Assembly: GCA_035625725.1 (NCBI GenBank)
Contig: DASPPB010000075.1
Coordinates: forward strand, 77,712 to 141,711
DNA length: 64,000 nt
Direction of reading: 5' to 3'
Origin: GJ-E10 sp035625725
Lineage (GTDB): Bacteria; Pseudomonadota; Gammaproteobacteria; Burkholderiales; Burkholderiaceae_F
The first letter of the stretch is position 1. Each line of letters opens with the position of its first letter. Made by a program: the position numbers and the translations under genes. This document shows, one piece after another, positions 26,632-35,220 of the stretch. The notes under the pieces are model-generated. The model worked only from the letters and a program-made list of their open reading frames with translations. It was not told the origin of the DNA and ran no database searches.

Positions 26632-28749
26632 ATGCCGCTGTTTGCTGCAACCATCGCGCTCTCGGCGCTGCTGCTTTTCCTCGTCCAGCCGATCATTGCC
26701 AAGCAGATCCTGCCCTGGTTTGGAGGCAGCGCGGGCGTTTGGTCGGTGTGCTTGGTGTTTTTTCAGTCCACATTGCTTGCCGGTTACGCCTACGCCCATC
26801 TGCTGGTACGCCGCCTGCGCCGGCTGCATCAGTTTCGGCTGCACGTGGTGCTGCTTTTTGCGAGCCTCGCACTGCTGCCGATCATTCCCAACCCCGCGCT
26901 CAAGCCCGCGGGCGGGCAAGACCCCGCCTTGGCGATCCTGCTCGTGCTCGCGGCAACGGTCGGATTGCCGTACTTCTTGCTCTCAGCCACCGGTCCGCTG
27001 CTGCAGGCGTGGATTGCGCACCGCTTTGCGGCGCGCAGCGTCTATCGCATGTTTGCGCTCTCGAACCTGGGCTCGCTGCTGGGCCTTTTGGCGTTTCCCT
27101 TCGTGGTCGAGCCGCTGCTCGGTTCGCGTGCGCAGGCGGCAAGCTGGAGCGTGGGCTACGTCGTGTTTGCCGCAGGCTGCGCGCTTGCAGCCTGGCACTG
27201 CCGGCAGGGCGCGCAGCAATCCACCTCTGGCGACGCCGCGATGCCCGCAACGGCGGGCGAGGAGCCGCCGCTTCGCGGTAGCGCCTCGATCTGGCTCGGG
27301 CTCTCCGCATTGGGTGTCGTATTGCTGCTCTCGACCACCAACCAGTTGCTGCAAAACGTCGCTTCGGTTCCGTTCTTGTGGGTGCTGCCCCTGGCCCTGT
27401 ACCTGTTGAGCTTCATCGTGGTGTTCGAAGGCCGTGGCGGCCGCGGCTACTACAGCCCGCGCTGGAGCGTGCCGGCAGCGCTGGTGGCCGCGGCGTTCAT
27501 GGCGCTGGGACTCTCGGCGTCCAACGGCGTACTTGACGTAAACCTCGCGGTTCCACTGTACTGCGCCGGACTCTTCCTTGCCTGCATCTTCTGCCACGGC
27601 GAACTGGCAGCGCGCAGGCCCGCCAGTGGGGAGCTGACCCGCTTTTATCTGATGATTTCCATTGGCGGGGCGCTCGGAGGAATTTTCGTCGGATTGGTCG
27701 CCCCGCGCATCTTCGCCTCCCTCTACGAGTTGCCGCTGGCCTTGCTTTTTGTCGCAGTTGCGGGCTTTCTGGCGGTACTTGATCGCCGCGGACTCTCGCG
27801 CCGATGGTCCCTGGGGTTGGCACTTGGCGCATGCGTGGCCACCGCCGTGGTCGCCTGGCTCGACTGGCGCTACATCAGCTTTCTGGACCACGACCTGATC
27901 GTGATGCAACGCAATTTCTACGGTACGTTGCGGGTGCGTGAAATCGACGACGGACGAACGCGCGTGCGCCGGCTCCTGCACGGCGTCATACTGCACGGCG
28001 AACAAAGAACCAGCGGGGCCGATCGCGACAAGCCGGGCTCGTACTACACGCCGACCTCCGGCGTGGGCCTCGCCGTGGCGCGCGTGCAGCAAACAAAAAC
28101 GCAGGCGCGATTCGGTGTCATCGGTTTGGGCGTAGGCACCCTGGCGGCCTACGGGCGCGCGGCCGACAGCATCCGCTTCTACGAGCTCGACCGCGACGTG
28201 GTCGAACTGGCCAATAGCCGCTTTACCTACCTGCAATCAACTCCTGCGCGCGTCGAGGTCGTGTTGGGCGACGCGCGCCTGTCGCTGGAGCGGGAACTGG
28301 CCATGGGCCAGCCCCAGCGCTTCGACGTTCTGGCGGTCGACGCCTTCTCGAGCGACTCCATCCCCGTGCACCTGCTCACGCGCGAGGCAATCGAGGTCTA
28401 CCTCGCGCATATGGCGCAAGACGGGGTGATCGCCGTGCACATCTCCAACCGGTTTCTCGATCTGCAACCCGTCCTGGCCAATATCGTCGCGGCCACGGGC
28501 CTGAGCGCGCGGCTCATCGACGATGAGGTCGCGCAGAGCAATTCAAACGCCAGCAGCAGCGAATGGGTGCTCATCGCACGCAATGCCGCGGTACTGCAAG
28601 CGGGCGGTATCGGCAAGCGCGGCGAGGTGCTGCGCGTGCAGCCCGACGTGGGCGTATGGGGCGACGGTTACAATAATTTGCTTCGTGTCATGAAGTCCAC
28701 GCCGCTGCAGGCATTCAAGCGGATAGCGGCTTCGCTGCGCGATGAGTAG
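26632..28749 (+). CDS. Fused MFS-like membrane / spermidine synthase-like protein
   Basis: The 705-residue protein has about 11-12 membrane segments in residues 1-430, with the FLVQPIIAKQILPWFGG opening typical of this fused family. A soluble spermidine-synthase-like domain follows (about 435-650), with the SAM/decarboxy-SAM loop FGVIGLGVGTLAAYG, acidic FYELDRDVVELA and DVLAVDAFSSDSIPVHLLT. Whether it makes polyamines or methylates or moves another substrate is unknown. The end overlaps, by 8 bp, the longest possible frame of the following SET gene. Confidence 0.85.
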   Translation: MPLFAATIALSALLLFLVQPIIAKQILPWFGGSAGVWSVCLVFFQSTLLAGYAYAHLLVRRLRRLHQFRLHVVLLFASLALLPIIPNPALKPAGGQDPALAILLVLAATVGLPYFLLSATGPLLQAWIAHRFAARSVYRMFALSNLGSLLGLLAFPFVVEPLLGSRAQAASWSVGYVVFAAGCALAAWHCRQGAQQSTSGDAAMPATAGEEPPLRGSASIWLGLSALGVVLLLSTTNQLLQNVASVPFLWVLPLALYLLSFIVVFEGRGGRGYYSPRWSVPAALVAAAFMALGLSASNGVLDVNLAVPLYCAGLFLACIFCHGELAARRPASGELTRFYLMISIGGALGGIFVGLVAPRIFASLYELPLALLFVAVAGFLAVLDRRGLSRRWSLGLALGACVATAVVAWLDWRYISFLDHDLIVMQRNFYGTLRVREIDDGRTRVRRLLHGVILHGEQRTSGADRDKPGSYYTPTSGVGLAVARVQQTKTQARFGVIGLGVGTLAAYGRAADSIRFYELDRDVVELANSRFTYLQSTPARVEVVLGDARLSLERELAMGQPQRFDVLAVDAFSSDSIPVHLLTREAIEVYLAHMAQDGVIAVHISNRFLDLQPVLANIVAATGLSARLIDDEVAQSNSNASSSEWVLIARNAAVLQAGGIGKRGEVLRVQPDVGVWGDGYNNLLRVMKSTPLQAFKRIAASLRDE

Positions 28750-28903
28750 GGTGCGCGAGGCCCGCGCGCGTTTGCGATACTTGCGTCTGCCATGTGCACG
28801 CGCCGTGGCTCCGAGGCCGCAGCGCGCTCGGGGCTGCGGGCGCTTGTCTGACCGTTGTCGTGCTCAACCACCGTATCGTCTTCCCAGGCCACTTGCACCC
28901 CAG

Positions 28904-29524
28904 ATGACCTCTCCGACCATGACCAAGACCAAGAGCAATGTACGAAGCGCCTCCCAGGGTGCGCGCCGCGCCAGGACCCCAACCCCAGCGAGCGTCCCGG
29001 CCGCTGGGCGCACTGTGGGGGCGAAAGCCCTCGTGACGCGCGCATCCAAGCAGGCCTCGCGCCGTCGCAAGATCGTTGTTCGCGACTCGGCGATTCACGG
29101 CCGCGGCGTGTACGCGGCGCGGCGCATCCGCGCGGGCGAGCGGATCATCGAGTACCGAGGGGAACTCATCTCGTGGAAGGAGGCCGATCGGCGACCCCCG
29201 TCAGACCCGAATGATCCGAACCACACCTTTCTTTTTTCGCTCGACGATGGCAAGCGCGTGATCGATGCCAACGTCGGGGGTAACGCGGCGCGCTGGATCA
29301 ATCACAGTTGCGAACCGAACTGCGAAACCGAGGAGACCGAATCGGGACGTGTGTACATCGAAGCCCTGCGCGATATCCGTCCGGGCGAGGAGCTGCATTA
29401 CGACTACTGCCTGATCATCGACGGCAAGATCACGAAGAAGATCAAGCGAGAATACCGGTGTCTGTGCGGCGCACTGAAGTGTCGCGGCACGATGCTGGCA
29501 AAGCGCAAGAAGAAAAAGCGCTGA
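28904..29524 (+). CDS. SET domain protein-lysine methyltransferase
   Basis: A 206-residue protein with a basic, Ser/Thr/Arg-rich N-terminal 60 residues followed by a complete SET domain. It has GRGVYAARRIRAGERIIEY, the pseudoknot motifs ARWINHSCEPNCE and ELHYDYC, and a post-SET Cys cluster (CLCGALKC) for zinc. SET enzymes methylate lysine side chains with SAM; bacterial examples act on histone-like or ribosomal proteins, and the substrate here is unknown. The C-terminus is KRKKKKR. Start ATG at 28904 or 28919. Confidence 0.88.
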   Translation: MTSPTMTKTKSNVRSASQGARRARTPTPASVPAAGRTVGAKALVTRASKQASRRRKIVVRDSAIHGRGVYAARRIRAGERIIEYRGELISWKEADRRPPSDPNDPNHTFLFSLDDGKRVIDANVGGNAARWINHSCEPNCETEETESGRVYIEALRDIRPGEELHYDYCLIIDGKITKKIKREYRCLCGALKCRGTMLAKRKKKKR

Positions 29525-29542
29525 TCGTTCTAGCGGGGCGAC

Positions 29543-29758
29543 CTAGCGCGGCGCGCCGTTGCGCCGCTCGGCGCTAGGGCGTGGATCCATCGACATCGCC
29601 ACCAGCCACAGCATGCGCGCGAACTCCAGCACCATCCAGGCCAACAGCATCGCGCACAGCGTGCGCATCGCCGCAAACCCCAGCGACTGAAGGCCCGAGA
29701 CGGGAGATCCCAGCACCCATTCGTAGATGATTCCTGCGGCAAGAGCGATCTTGAGCAT
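29543..29758 (-). CDS. Small hypothetical membrane protein
   Basis: A 71-residue product beginning MLKIALAAGIIYEWVLG, with one or two membrane segments (IALAAGIIYEWVLG and ALLAWMVLEFARMLWLVAMSM). I do not recognise the family. A longer version starting with GTG at 29878 would directly abut the dsbD stop codon (TGAGTG), which could mean translational coupling. Its first 40 residues are Arg/Gly/Pro rich and unlike a coding start. It lies downstream of dsbD on the same strand, convergent with the SET gene. Confidence 0.5.
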   Translation of the reverse strand: MLKIALAAGIIYEWVLGSPVSGLQSLGFAAMRTLCAMLLAWMVLEFARMLWLVAMSMDPRPSAERRNGAPR

Positions 29759-29878
29759 CGACGGACCCCGGCGTATTGCCGCGGAATTCGGTCGGCGACG
29801 GAAAAACTTGAGGCCTGTACCCCGAAAATCGGCGCCCGGATACCTTGGCGCGCCGATCCCGCCCGTCGGGCGCAGCAC

Positions 29879-32080
29879 TCAGATGCCCGCGAGCTCCTGG
29901 AGCACGATCGACTTGGACAGAATCTCGGGCAGCAGGTGCGGCGCGCCCTTGCGGTCGTAGAGCACGTACAGGGGCACGCCGCTGCGCGCGAAGCGCTCCA
30001 GCTCGCGGGCAATCGCTTCATCGCGTCGCGTCCAGTCGGCGCGCATCAGCACGACGCCGTGCCGGCGAAAGGCCTCTTGCACTTGCGCATCATGCAGCAC
30101 CAGGCGTTTGTTGGCCTGACAGGTGATGCACCAAGCTGCCGTGAAGTCGACGAAGACCGGAACTCCTTGCGCCAGCGCGGCGCGCTGCTGTTGCGGCGAC
30201 CAGGCGGCCCAGTCCTCGCCAATGGCGTCCAGGGCCTGGGACCGGGACGCGCCCTCGTGCGAGCCCGACCGGGCCAAGGGCACCATGGTCAGAGCGGCCG
30301 CCAGCGCCGCCGCGCCCGCGACCCAGCGAAAGGCGCGCGCGCCGCGCTGAACGAGCCCCACCGACCATGCAAACAAACCCCAGCCAACCAGGGCGATCAA
30401 CACCCACGCCACGGCATCGACGTCGCGCTGCTGGCCAAGCACCCAGAAGAGCCAGACGCACGTCAGAAACATCGGGTAGGCCATCGCCTGTCGCAGCCGC
30501 TCCATCCACGGTCCCGCACGCGGCAGCCGCTCCAGCCAGGCCGGCACAAGCGTGAGCAAAAGATAGGGTGTTGCCATTCCAAGGCCGAGCAGCGCAAACA
30601 CCGACAGCGCGATGGCGGCCGACTGCGTGAGAGCGAAGCCCAGCGCCGCACCCATGAAGGGGGCCGTGCAGGGCGAGGCCACCACGGCGGCGAGCACGCC
30701 CGTAGCAAAGCTGCCCCTCGGCCCCTCGCCGTCGAACGACTGCGCGGCGCGGCTGTTGGCCAAACCCGCGCCAAACGTAAACGCAAACGCACCGAGCAGA
30801 TTCAGGCCTATGAGGAAAAACAGGCCGATCAAGAAAGCGATGAACAGCGGCGACTGCAACTGAAAGCCCCACCCGATCTGTGCGCCACCCGCGCGTAAGG
30901 CAAGGAGCAAGGCGGCGAGCGCCAGAAAGCTCAGCACGACGCCCAGCGCAAAGGCCACGCCGTGGGCGCGCAAAGCAGCGGGGGGTTCATCGCGGTGTTT
31001 CACCAGGCCGATGAGTTTGAGCGAGAGCACCGGGAACACGCAGGGCATCAGGTTCAATATGACCCCGCCCACGAACGCGCCCGCAAGCGCTACAAACAGT
31101 GCGATCGGCGAGGAAAAAAGTGCCGGCGCCTGGGATTCACCGGAGCCACTCGCGGCGCGCCCGGGCATGCCCGCGGGCTCGGCGGCCACCGACGGCGGTC
31201 GGGGCGATTCCGCGGCAAGGGGCGAGGCGAGCGCAACGTCGATTTGCGCAGCCCAGCCCCCGCGGCTCGGGCCGCCGTCGGCAACGAGCACACCGCGCAA
31301 GGCCGTGAAGTCCGTTTGCGCGGGGGTCTGGGCCTGCAATTGCAAGCGCACGCGTTTTGCGTGCACCGACAGAATCTGTTTGGCGGCAGTGACGATCCGG
31401 TCGGGCTCGAGCGAGAAGAACTCGAGGGAGCGCGGAACGGCCTTGGCCGCGGAAAATTCCAGGCGCAGTTGCGTGCCCTCGACGACTGCCCGCGCATCTT
31501 GCAGTGCCGTAGGCACCGGCACCTCACGAAGCGCCTGGGCGAACGCGCCCGCCGCCGCTGACGGATGCACTTGGTCGGCCGCGCGCACCGGCAGCGCCAG
31601 TGTCAGGTCCGCTCCTCCGGGAATACAAACGTCGCTGCACACCAGCCAGTCGGCGTGGGCCCCGATGCGGGCCGTGCTCCCGATGCGCGCGCCCTCCGGC
31701 ACCTGCAACGACACGGGCAGCAGCACATCGCCCTCGTAACCGTAGTTGGCGAGCTCGCCCACTTCCAGGCGCGTGGGCACCGGCCACCGGATGGGCCCCG
31801 CGCTATAGCCCGGCTCCAGTTCCCAGCGCAGTCGGGTCGGCAGGCCCGCATCACCAGGCATGGCCCAATAGGTATGCCAGTGCGGGGCGTGGTGCAGATG
31901 CAGGCCCAGCGTCACTTTGGCACCCGGGCTCACGGCGTCTTGCTCGGCAAGCAACTGCGCACGGACCAGCTCGCCTTGAATATCGGAGCTCTCGGCCGCC
32001 CGGCAGGTCGCGGCTAGGGCCAGCGCGAAGCACAACAGGCCCGTAAGCACCCAAGCGCGCACGCGAAGGACAGAAGTCAT
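29879..32080 (-). CDS. Thiol:disulfide interchange protein, DsbD/ScsB-like
   Basis: The 733-residue inner-membrane reductase carries electrons from cytoplasmic thioredoxin to the periplasm. It has a signal peptide (about 1-28), a periplasmic N-domain with Cys pair VCSDVC, and a membrane domain with the two essential Cys (NLMPCVFPV and ASPCTAPFMG). A C-terminal thioredoxin domain has AAWCITC (Cys651, Cys654). It is larger than classical DsbD (about 565 residues) because of a long N-terminal region, which is closer to ScsB. The partner substrates are not encoded nearby. Confidence 0.88.
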   Translation of the reverse strand: MTSVLRVRAWVLTGLLCFALALAATCRAAESSDIQGELVRAQLLAEQDAVSPGAKVTLGLHLHHAPHWHTYWAMPGDAGLPTRLRWELEPGYSAGPIRWPVPTRLEVGELANYGYEGDVLLPVSLQVPEGARIGSTARIGAHADWLVCSDVCIPGGADLTLALPVRAADQVHPSAAAGAFAQALREVPVPTALQDARAVVEGTQLRLEFSAAKAVPRSLEFFSLEPDRIVTAAKQILSVHAKRVRLQLQAQTPAQTDFTALRGVLVADGGPSRGGWAAQIDVALASPLAAESPRPPSVAAEPAGMPGRAASGSGESQAPALFSSPIALFVALAGAFVGGVILNLMPCVFPVLSLKLIGLVKHRDEPPAALRAHGVAFALGVVLSFLALAALLLALRAGGAQIGWGFQLQSPLFIAFLIGLFFLIGLNLLGAFAFTFGAGLANSRAAQSFDGEGPRGSFATGVLAAVVASPCTAPFMGAALGFALTQSAAIALSVFALLGLGMATPYLLLTLVPAWLERLPRAGPWMERLRQAMAYPMFLTCVWLFWVLGQQRDVDAVAWVLIALVGWGLFAWSVGLVQRGARAFRWVAGAAALAAALTMVPLARSGSHEGASRSQALDAIGEDWAAWSPQQQRAALAQGVPVFVDFTAAWCITCQANKRLVLHDAQVQEAFRRHGVVLMRADWTRRDEAIARELERFARSGVPLYVLYDRKGAPHLLPEILSKSIVLQELAGI

Positions 32081-32364
32081 ATTTTAATCGCCGTTAGGTT
32101 CACATAGCTGGCAAAGGCGGCAATTGGAGAACCGGGCCCGCGAGTCGCGGCGAGCGCGCACGGCCGCAGGGCCGACACAGGCGGGGCTTCCGACCCAGCC
32201 CGGGAACTCGCGGCAATGTTGGACTCGTGCAAGCGCCCTTGAGTTTCGCATGCTCCGGCGTATTCACCAACCGGCCAAACGGCGCAGCCGCCCGCGACCA
32301 GCCACGGGCAGAGTCAGTAAACTTGCGCGCTTGGCTCGGTTCGAGCGCGTCGGGGGGAGTCACT

Positions 32365-33036
32365 TTGCGCGTGCTTATCGTAGAGGATGATGCGGCTCTG
32401 GGTCCGGCGACCGCGCAAGGTCTGGAGCTCGAGGGCTTTGCGGTGGACCTGCGCGCCAACGGCGAAGGCGCCAACGCGGCCCTGGTTGCGCACAAGTACG
32501 ATGCAATCGTTTTGGACCTTGCCTTGCCCGACATCTCCGGAGAGCAGCTCTTGCGCAGCTGGCGGGAGCGGGTCGACAACACGCCTGTGCTGGTGCTCAC
32601 CGCACGGGGCTTCGTGCTCGATCGTGTGCGGCTACTCAACTTGGGCGCCGACGACTATCTGGTCAAGCCCTTTGATTTGCAGGAGCTCAGTGCGCGGCTG
32701 CGCGCTCTGGGCCGCCGCCAAAGCGGCAAGGACGACACGCTTTTGGAGTTCGGCCCCCTGCTGCTGTCGCGCAGCGAGCACATTGCGCTGTGGGACGGTA
32801 CTCGTGTGGAACTTACCAAACGCGAGTACCGCATCCTCGATACGCTCTTGCGCAATCGCGACCGCGTCCTGAGCCGCAAGCAACTGGAAGAGGCGCTCTA
32901 CGGCTGGGGCGAGGAGGTCGAGAGCAATGCCATCGAGGTGCACGTGCACAACCTTCGCCGCAAGCTCTCGCGCGACCTGATCGAAACGGTTCGCGGCGCG
33001 GGCTATCGACTCAATCGGGATGTCGTACACCACTGA
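32365..33036 (+). CDS. OmpR/PhoB-family response regulator (QseB-like)
   Basis: The 223-residue regulator has a receiver with acidic pair EDD near residue 8, phosphoacceptor Asp51 in IVLDLALPD and Lys in YLVKPFDL. A winged-helix DNA-binding domain follows (TKREYRILDTLL ... VEVHVHNLRRKL region). The start is a TTG at 32365-32367, preceded by GGGGGGAG at 32352-32359; no ATG or GTG gives a product starting at the conserved RVLIVEDD. It overlaps the kinase gene by 17 bp. Confidence 0.92.
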   Translation: MRVLIVEDDAALGPATAQGLELEGFAVDLRANGEGANAALVAHKYDAIVLDLALPDISGEQLLRSWRERVDNTPVLVLTARGFVLDRVRLLNLGADDYLVKPFDLQELSARLRALGRRQSGKDDTLLEFGPLLLSRSEHIALWDGTRVELTKREYRILDTLLRNRDRVLSRKQLEEALYGWGEEVESNAIEVHVHNLRRKLSRDLIETVRGAGYRLNRDVVHH

Positions 33037-34450
33037 GGGGCGGCCGTGGTCGCTGCGCGCTCGATTGCTGCTGCTCACTTCAGCCGTCACGATCACCGCC
33101 TGGCTGGTCGGTGGCGCAGCCATGTTCATCATTGCGCGGCACGTAAGCGATACGCTTTTTGACCAGCGCTTGCGCGATATCGCCGGCGCGCTGCTCACCT
33201 TTGCGGACCACGAGATCGACGAACTGCAGCAAAGCGGCGCCGATGTCGTGCATATCGAAGGCGCCCAGACGCTCGGGGTACGCTATCGCTATCAAATCTG
33301 GTCAAAGCGCGGCGAACTGCTGCTGGTCAGTGTCAAGGCTCCGCGCACCCCCTTCGCGCCGTTCGACGAACCGGGATTCTCCACAAGGCTTATCGACCAG
33401 ATTCCGATGCGCGTGCTCGTGCTCAAATCGGGTGACGGCACAAAGCTGCTGCAGGTTGCCGAGCCATTGGCAGCGCGCTCCTTTGAGCTCAGCCCCGAGC
33501 TGGGCCTGCTCGGAATCCCGCTGCTCCTGTCGCTCACCTTTCTCGTGGGCGTGAGCGCGTGGCTCGTGCGCCATGCCACACGGGCGCTGGGCGAGTCGGC
33601 GCGGCAGGTGACCCAGCGTTCGCCCGATGATCTTCGGCCGCTGGAGGTGGCGCACGCGCCGCGCGAGCTCACCCCGATCGTAGCGGCCGTCAACTCCTTG
33701 TTTGCGCGCATCGAGAACGCGTTGGCCACCGAGCGGCGCTTCACCTCGGCCGCGGCGCACGAACTGCGCACACCGCTGGCCGCAATCAAGATCCAGGCTC
33801 AAGTCGCGCTGCGCCTGACAAGCGGGGAGGAACGCCAGCGGGCGCTGGAGCGGTTGCTCCAGTCGATTGACGGGGCCGCGCACATCGTCGATCAGTTGCT
33901 CACCATTTCGCGCATCGACGGCCTGATCGCGCTGCGCGCCGGGGCAACACGCCTGCAGCTCGACACCATCGCGGCGCACGTCATCGATGAGATGCGCCCC
34001 ATTGCGACCCGCCGTGGACAGCGCATTGTCGAGGAACTGCAGGCGGCCGACATCGACGGGCTGGAATTTGCCGTAGCGGTGCTGCTGCGCAATCTGATCG
34101 ACAATGCGCTGCGCTACGGCCCGCTCGGAGGCACGGTCCGGGTCCGCACCGGCACGCAAGACGACTTCGCGTTTGCAGCCGTCGAGGACGAGGGGCCCGG
34201 CATCGCGCCCGAGCAGCGCGCTCGCGTGTTCGAGCGCTTCTACCGTGTGCCCAACAGCCCCTCGACGGAAGGCTGCGGCATCGGTCTTGCCATCGTTAAG
34301 GCGGCCGTCGAGATGCACCGCGCCCAAATCGAGTTAGGGCGCTCGGAGATGGGCGGCCTGCAAGCCCTGGTTCGCTTTGCGACCGCCGCCCCGCGCGCGA
34401 GCGCACCGGCGGACGGTGCGGACAGCGCCTCGCCGGTTGCTGCCCTCTGA
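33020..34450 (+). CDS. Sensor histidine kinase (QseC-like)
   Basis: A 476-residue membrane kinase with two membrane segments (about 16-38 and 160-182) flanking a periplasmic sensor of about 120 residues. HAMP follows, then HisKA with SAAAHELRTPLAAIK, and HATPase boxes NLIDNALRYG, VEDEGPGIAPEQ and GCGIGLAIVK. It is the cognate partner of the overlapping OmpR-type regulator. The signal is unknown; similarity to QseC is general and does not by itself imply quorum signalling. Confidence 0.92.
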   Translation: MSYTTEGRPWSLRARLLLLTSAVTITAWLVGGAAMFIIARHVSDTLFDQRLRDIAGALLTFADHEIDELQQSGADVVHIEGAQTLGVRYRYQIWSKRGELLLVSVKAPRTPFAPFDEPGFSTRLIDQIPMRVLVLKSGDGTKLLQVAEPLAARSFELSPELGLLGIPLLLSLTFLVGVSAWLVRHATRALGESARQVTQRSPDDLRPLEVAHAPRELTPIVAAVNSLFARIENALATERRFTSAAAHELRTPLAAIKIQAQVALRLTSGEERQRALERLLQSIDGAAHIVDQLLTISRIDGLIALRAGATRLQLDTIAAHVIDEMRPIATRRGQRIVEELQAADIDGLEFAVAVLLRNLIDNALRYGPLGGTVRVRTGTQDDFAFAAVEDEGPGIAPEQRARVFERFYRVPNSPSTEGCGIGLAIVKAAVEMHRAQIELGRSEMGGLQALVRFATAAPRASAPADGADSASPVAAL

Positions 34451-34525
34451 GAGCGCCAGGCGGGGGCGCGCCGAAGGGCTTCGGAGCGCGGGGCATGTCA
34501 CCGCAAGGTAGGAATTGCCAACTAG

Positions 34526-34541
34526 CGTGGTTCTGACCACG
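34526..34541 (+). repeat. Inverted repeat (hairpin) 1 between kinase and gspG
   Basis: CGTGGT-TCTG-ACCACG gives a 6-bp stem with a tetraloop, about 75 bp after the kinase stop codon. No T-tract follows. Confidence 0.4.
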
Positions 34542-34583
34542 GCTGGTTGCGAAGCGCCTACCGGGATAGTAGCCTTGCGCTCC

Positions 34584-34614
34584 CCTTGCGGGAGGCAAGG
34601 CGCGCAGCCTTGCC
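34584..34614 (+). repeat. Two mutually exclusive hairpins in the gspG leader region
   Basis: CCTTGC (34584-34589) can pair with GCAAGG (34595-34600). GGCAAGGC (34594-34601) can instead pair with GCCTTGCC (34607-34614) in an 8-bp stem with loop GCGCA. The shared middle segment means only one can form, as in attenuators, but no ligand or leader peptide is evident. Confidence 0.4.
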
Positions 34615-34621
34615 CCCGGGA

Positions 34622-34642
34622 GCGTGGTTAACGCAATTTTTT
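34622..34642 (+). terminator. Candidate rho-independent terminator after the QseBC-like operon
   Basis: GCGT-GGTTA-ACGC (34622-34634) is followed by AA and six T (34637-34642). The stem is only 4 bp, so it is weak on its own. The AT-rich stretch also contains TATGAT (34642-34647), a possible -10 for gspG with no clear -35. Confidence 0.4.
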
Positions 34643-34770
34643 ATGATTTCACACGCATGATGTTCCACACGACAAAGAGGTGTTTTATTGCTCGAACCCA
34701 CGAAACCTGCCCCGCGCGGCCAACGCCCAGCGTGAGGCCCACCGCAGCCCGGCCCTGCGTCGGGCGCGCC

Positions 34771-35220
34771 ATGGCGTGGGAGGCCAAGCGCGCGCGCGGC
34801 TTTACGCTCATCGAGTTGCTCGTGGTGGTGGTGATCATCGGCCTCTTGGCGGGTCTGGTCGCGCCGCGGTATTTCGGTCAGGTCGGAAAGTCCAACGTCA
34901 ACGTGGCGCGCGCGCAGATCGATGCGCTGGGCAAGGCGCTGGATCAATATCGACTGGATGTCGGCTCCTACCCCACGACGGAGCAAGGACTGCAAGCGCT
35001 CGTCAGCCGACCCGATAGCCTGGACCGCTGGCAAGGACCATACTTGCAAAAGCAGCAGGTTCCGCTGGATCCCTGGGGCCGTCCGTACCAATACAAGGCG
35101 CCCGGCGACCACGGCGACTATGACCTGTTCACCTATGGCGCCGACGGTCGGCCGGGCGGCACGGGCGAGAACGTCGACATTACGTCCTGGGAAACGGCGC
35201 AGCCGGGCAAGCCGCAGTGA
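34771..35220 (+). CDS. gspG: Type II secretion major pseudopilin GspG (isolated copy)
   Basis: The 149-residue prepilin has a short basic leader cut before Phe in ARGFTLIELLVVVVIIGLL. It also has the GspG signatures YPTTEQGLQALV, DPWGRPYQY and the C-terminal DLFTYGADG Ca2+-binding loop region. GspG subunits build the T2SS pseudopilus. No other gsp genes lie in the window, so it is an orphan here. Its stop overlaps the GTG of the next regulator (GTGA). The frame extends upstream, but the ATG at 34771 gives the correct leader length. Confidence 0.9.
   Translation: MAWEAKRARGFTLIELLVVVVIIGLLAGLVAPRYFGQVGKSNVNVARAQIDALGKALDQYRLDVGSYPTTEQGLQALVSRPDSLDRWQGPYLQKQQVPLDPWGRPYQYKAPGDHGDYDLFTYGADGRPGGTGENVDITSWETAQPGKPQ

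Noticed and set aside
34688..34735. 15-codon TTG-initiated frame with AAGAGG upstream, before gspG
   Set aside because: Could be a leader peptide but has no informative codon run; too short to support.
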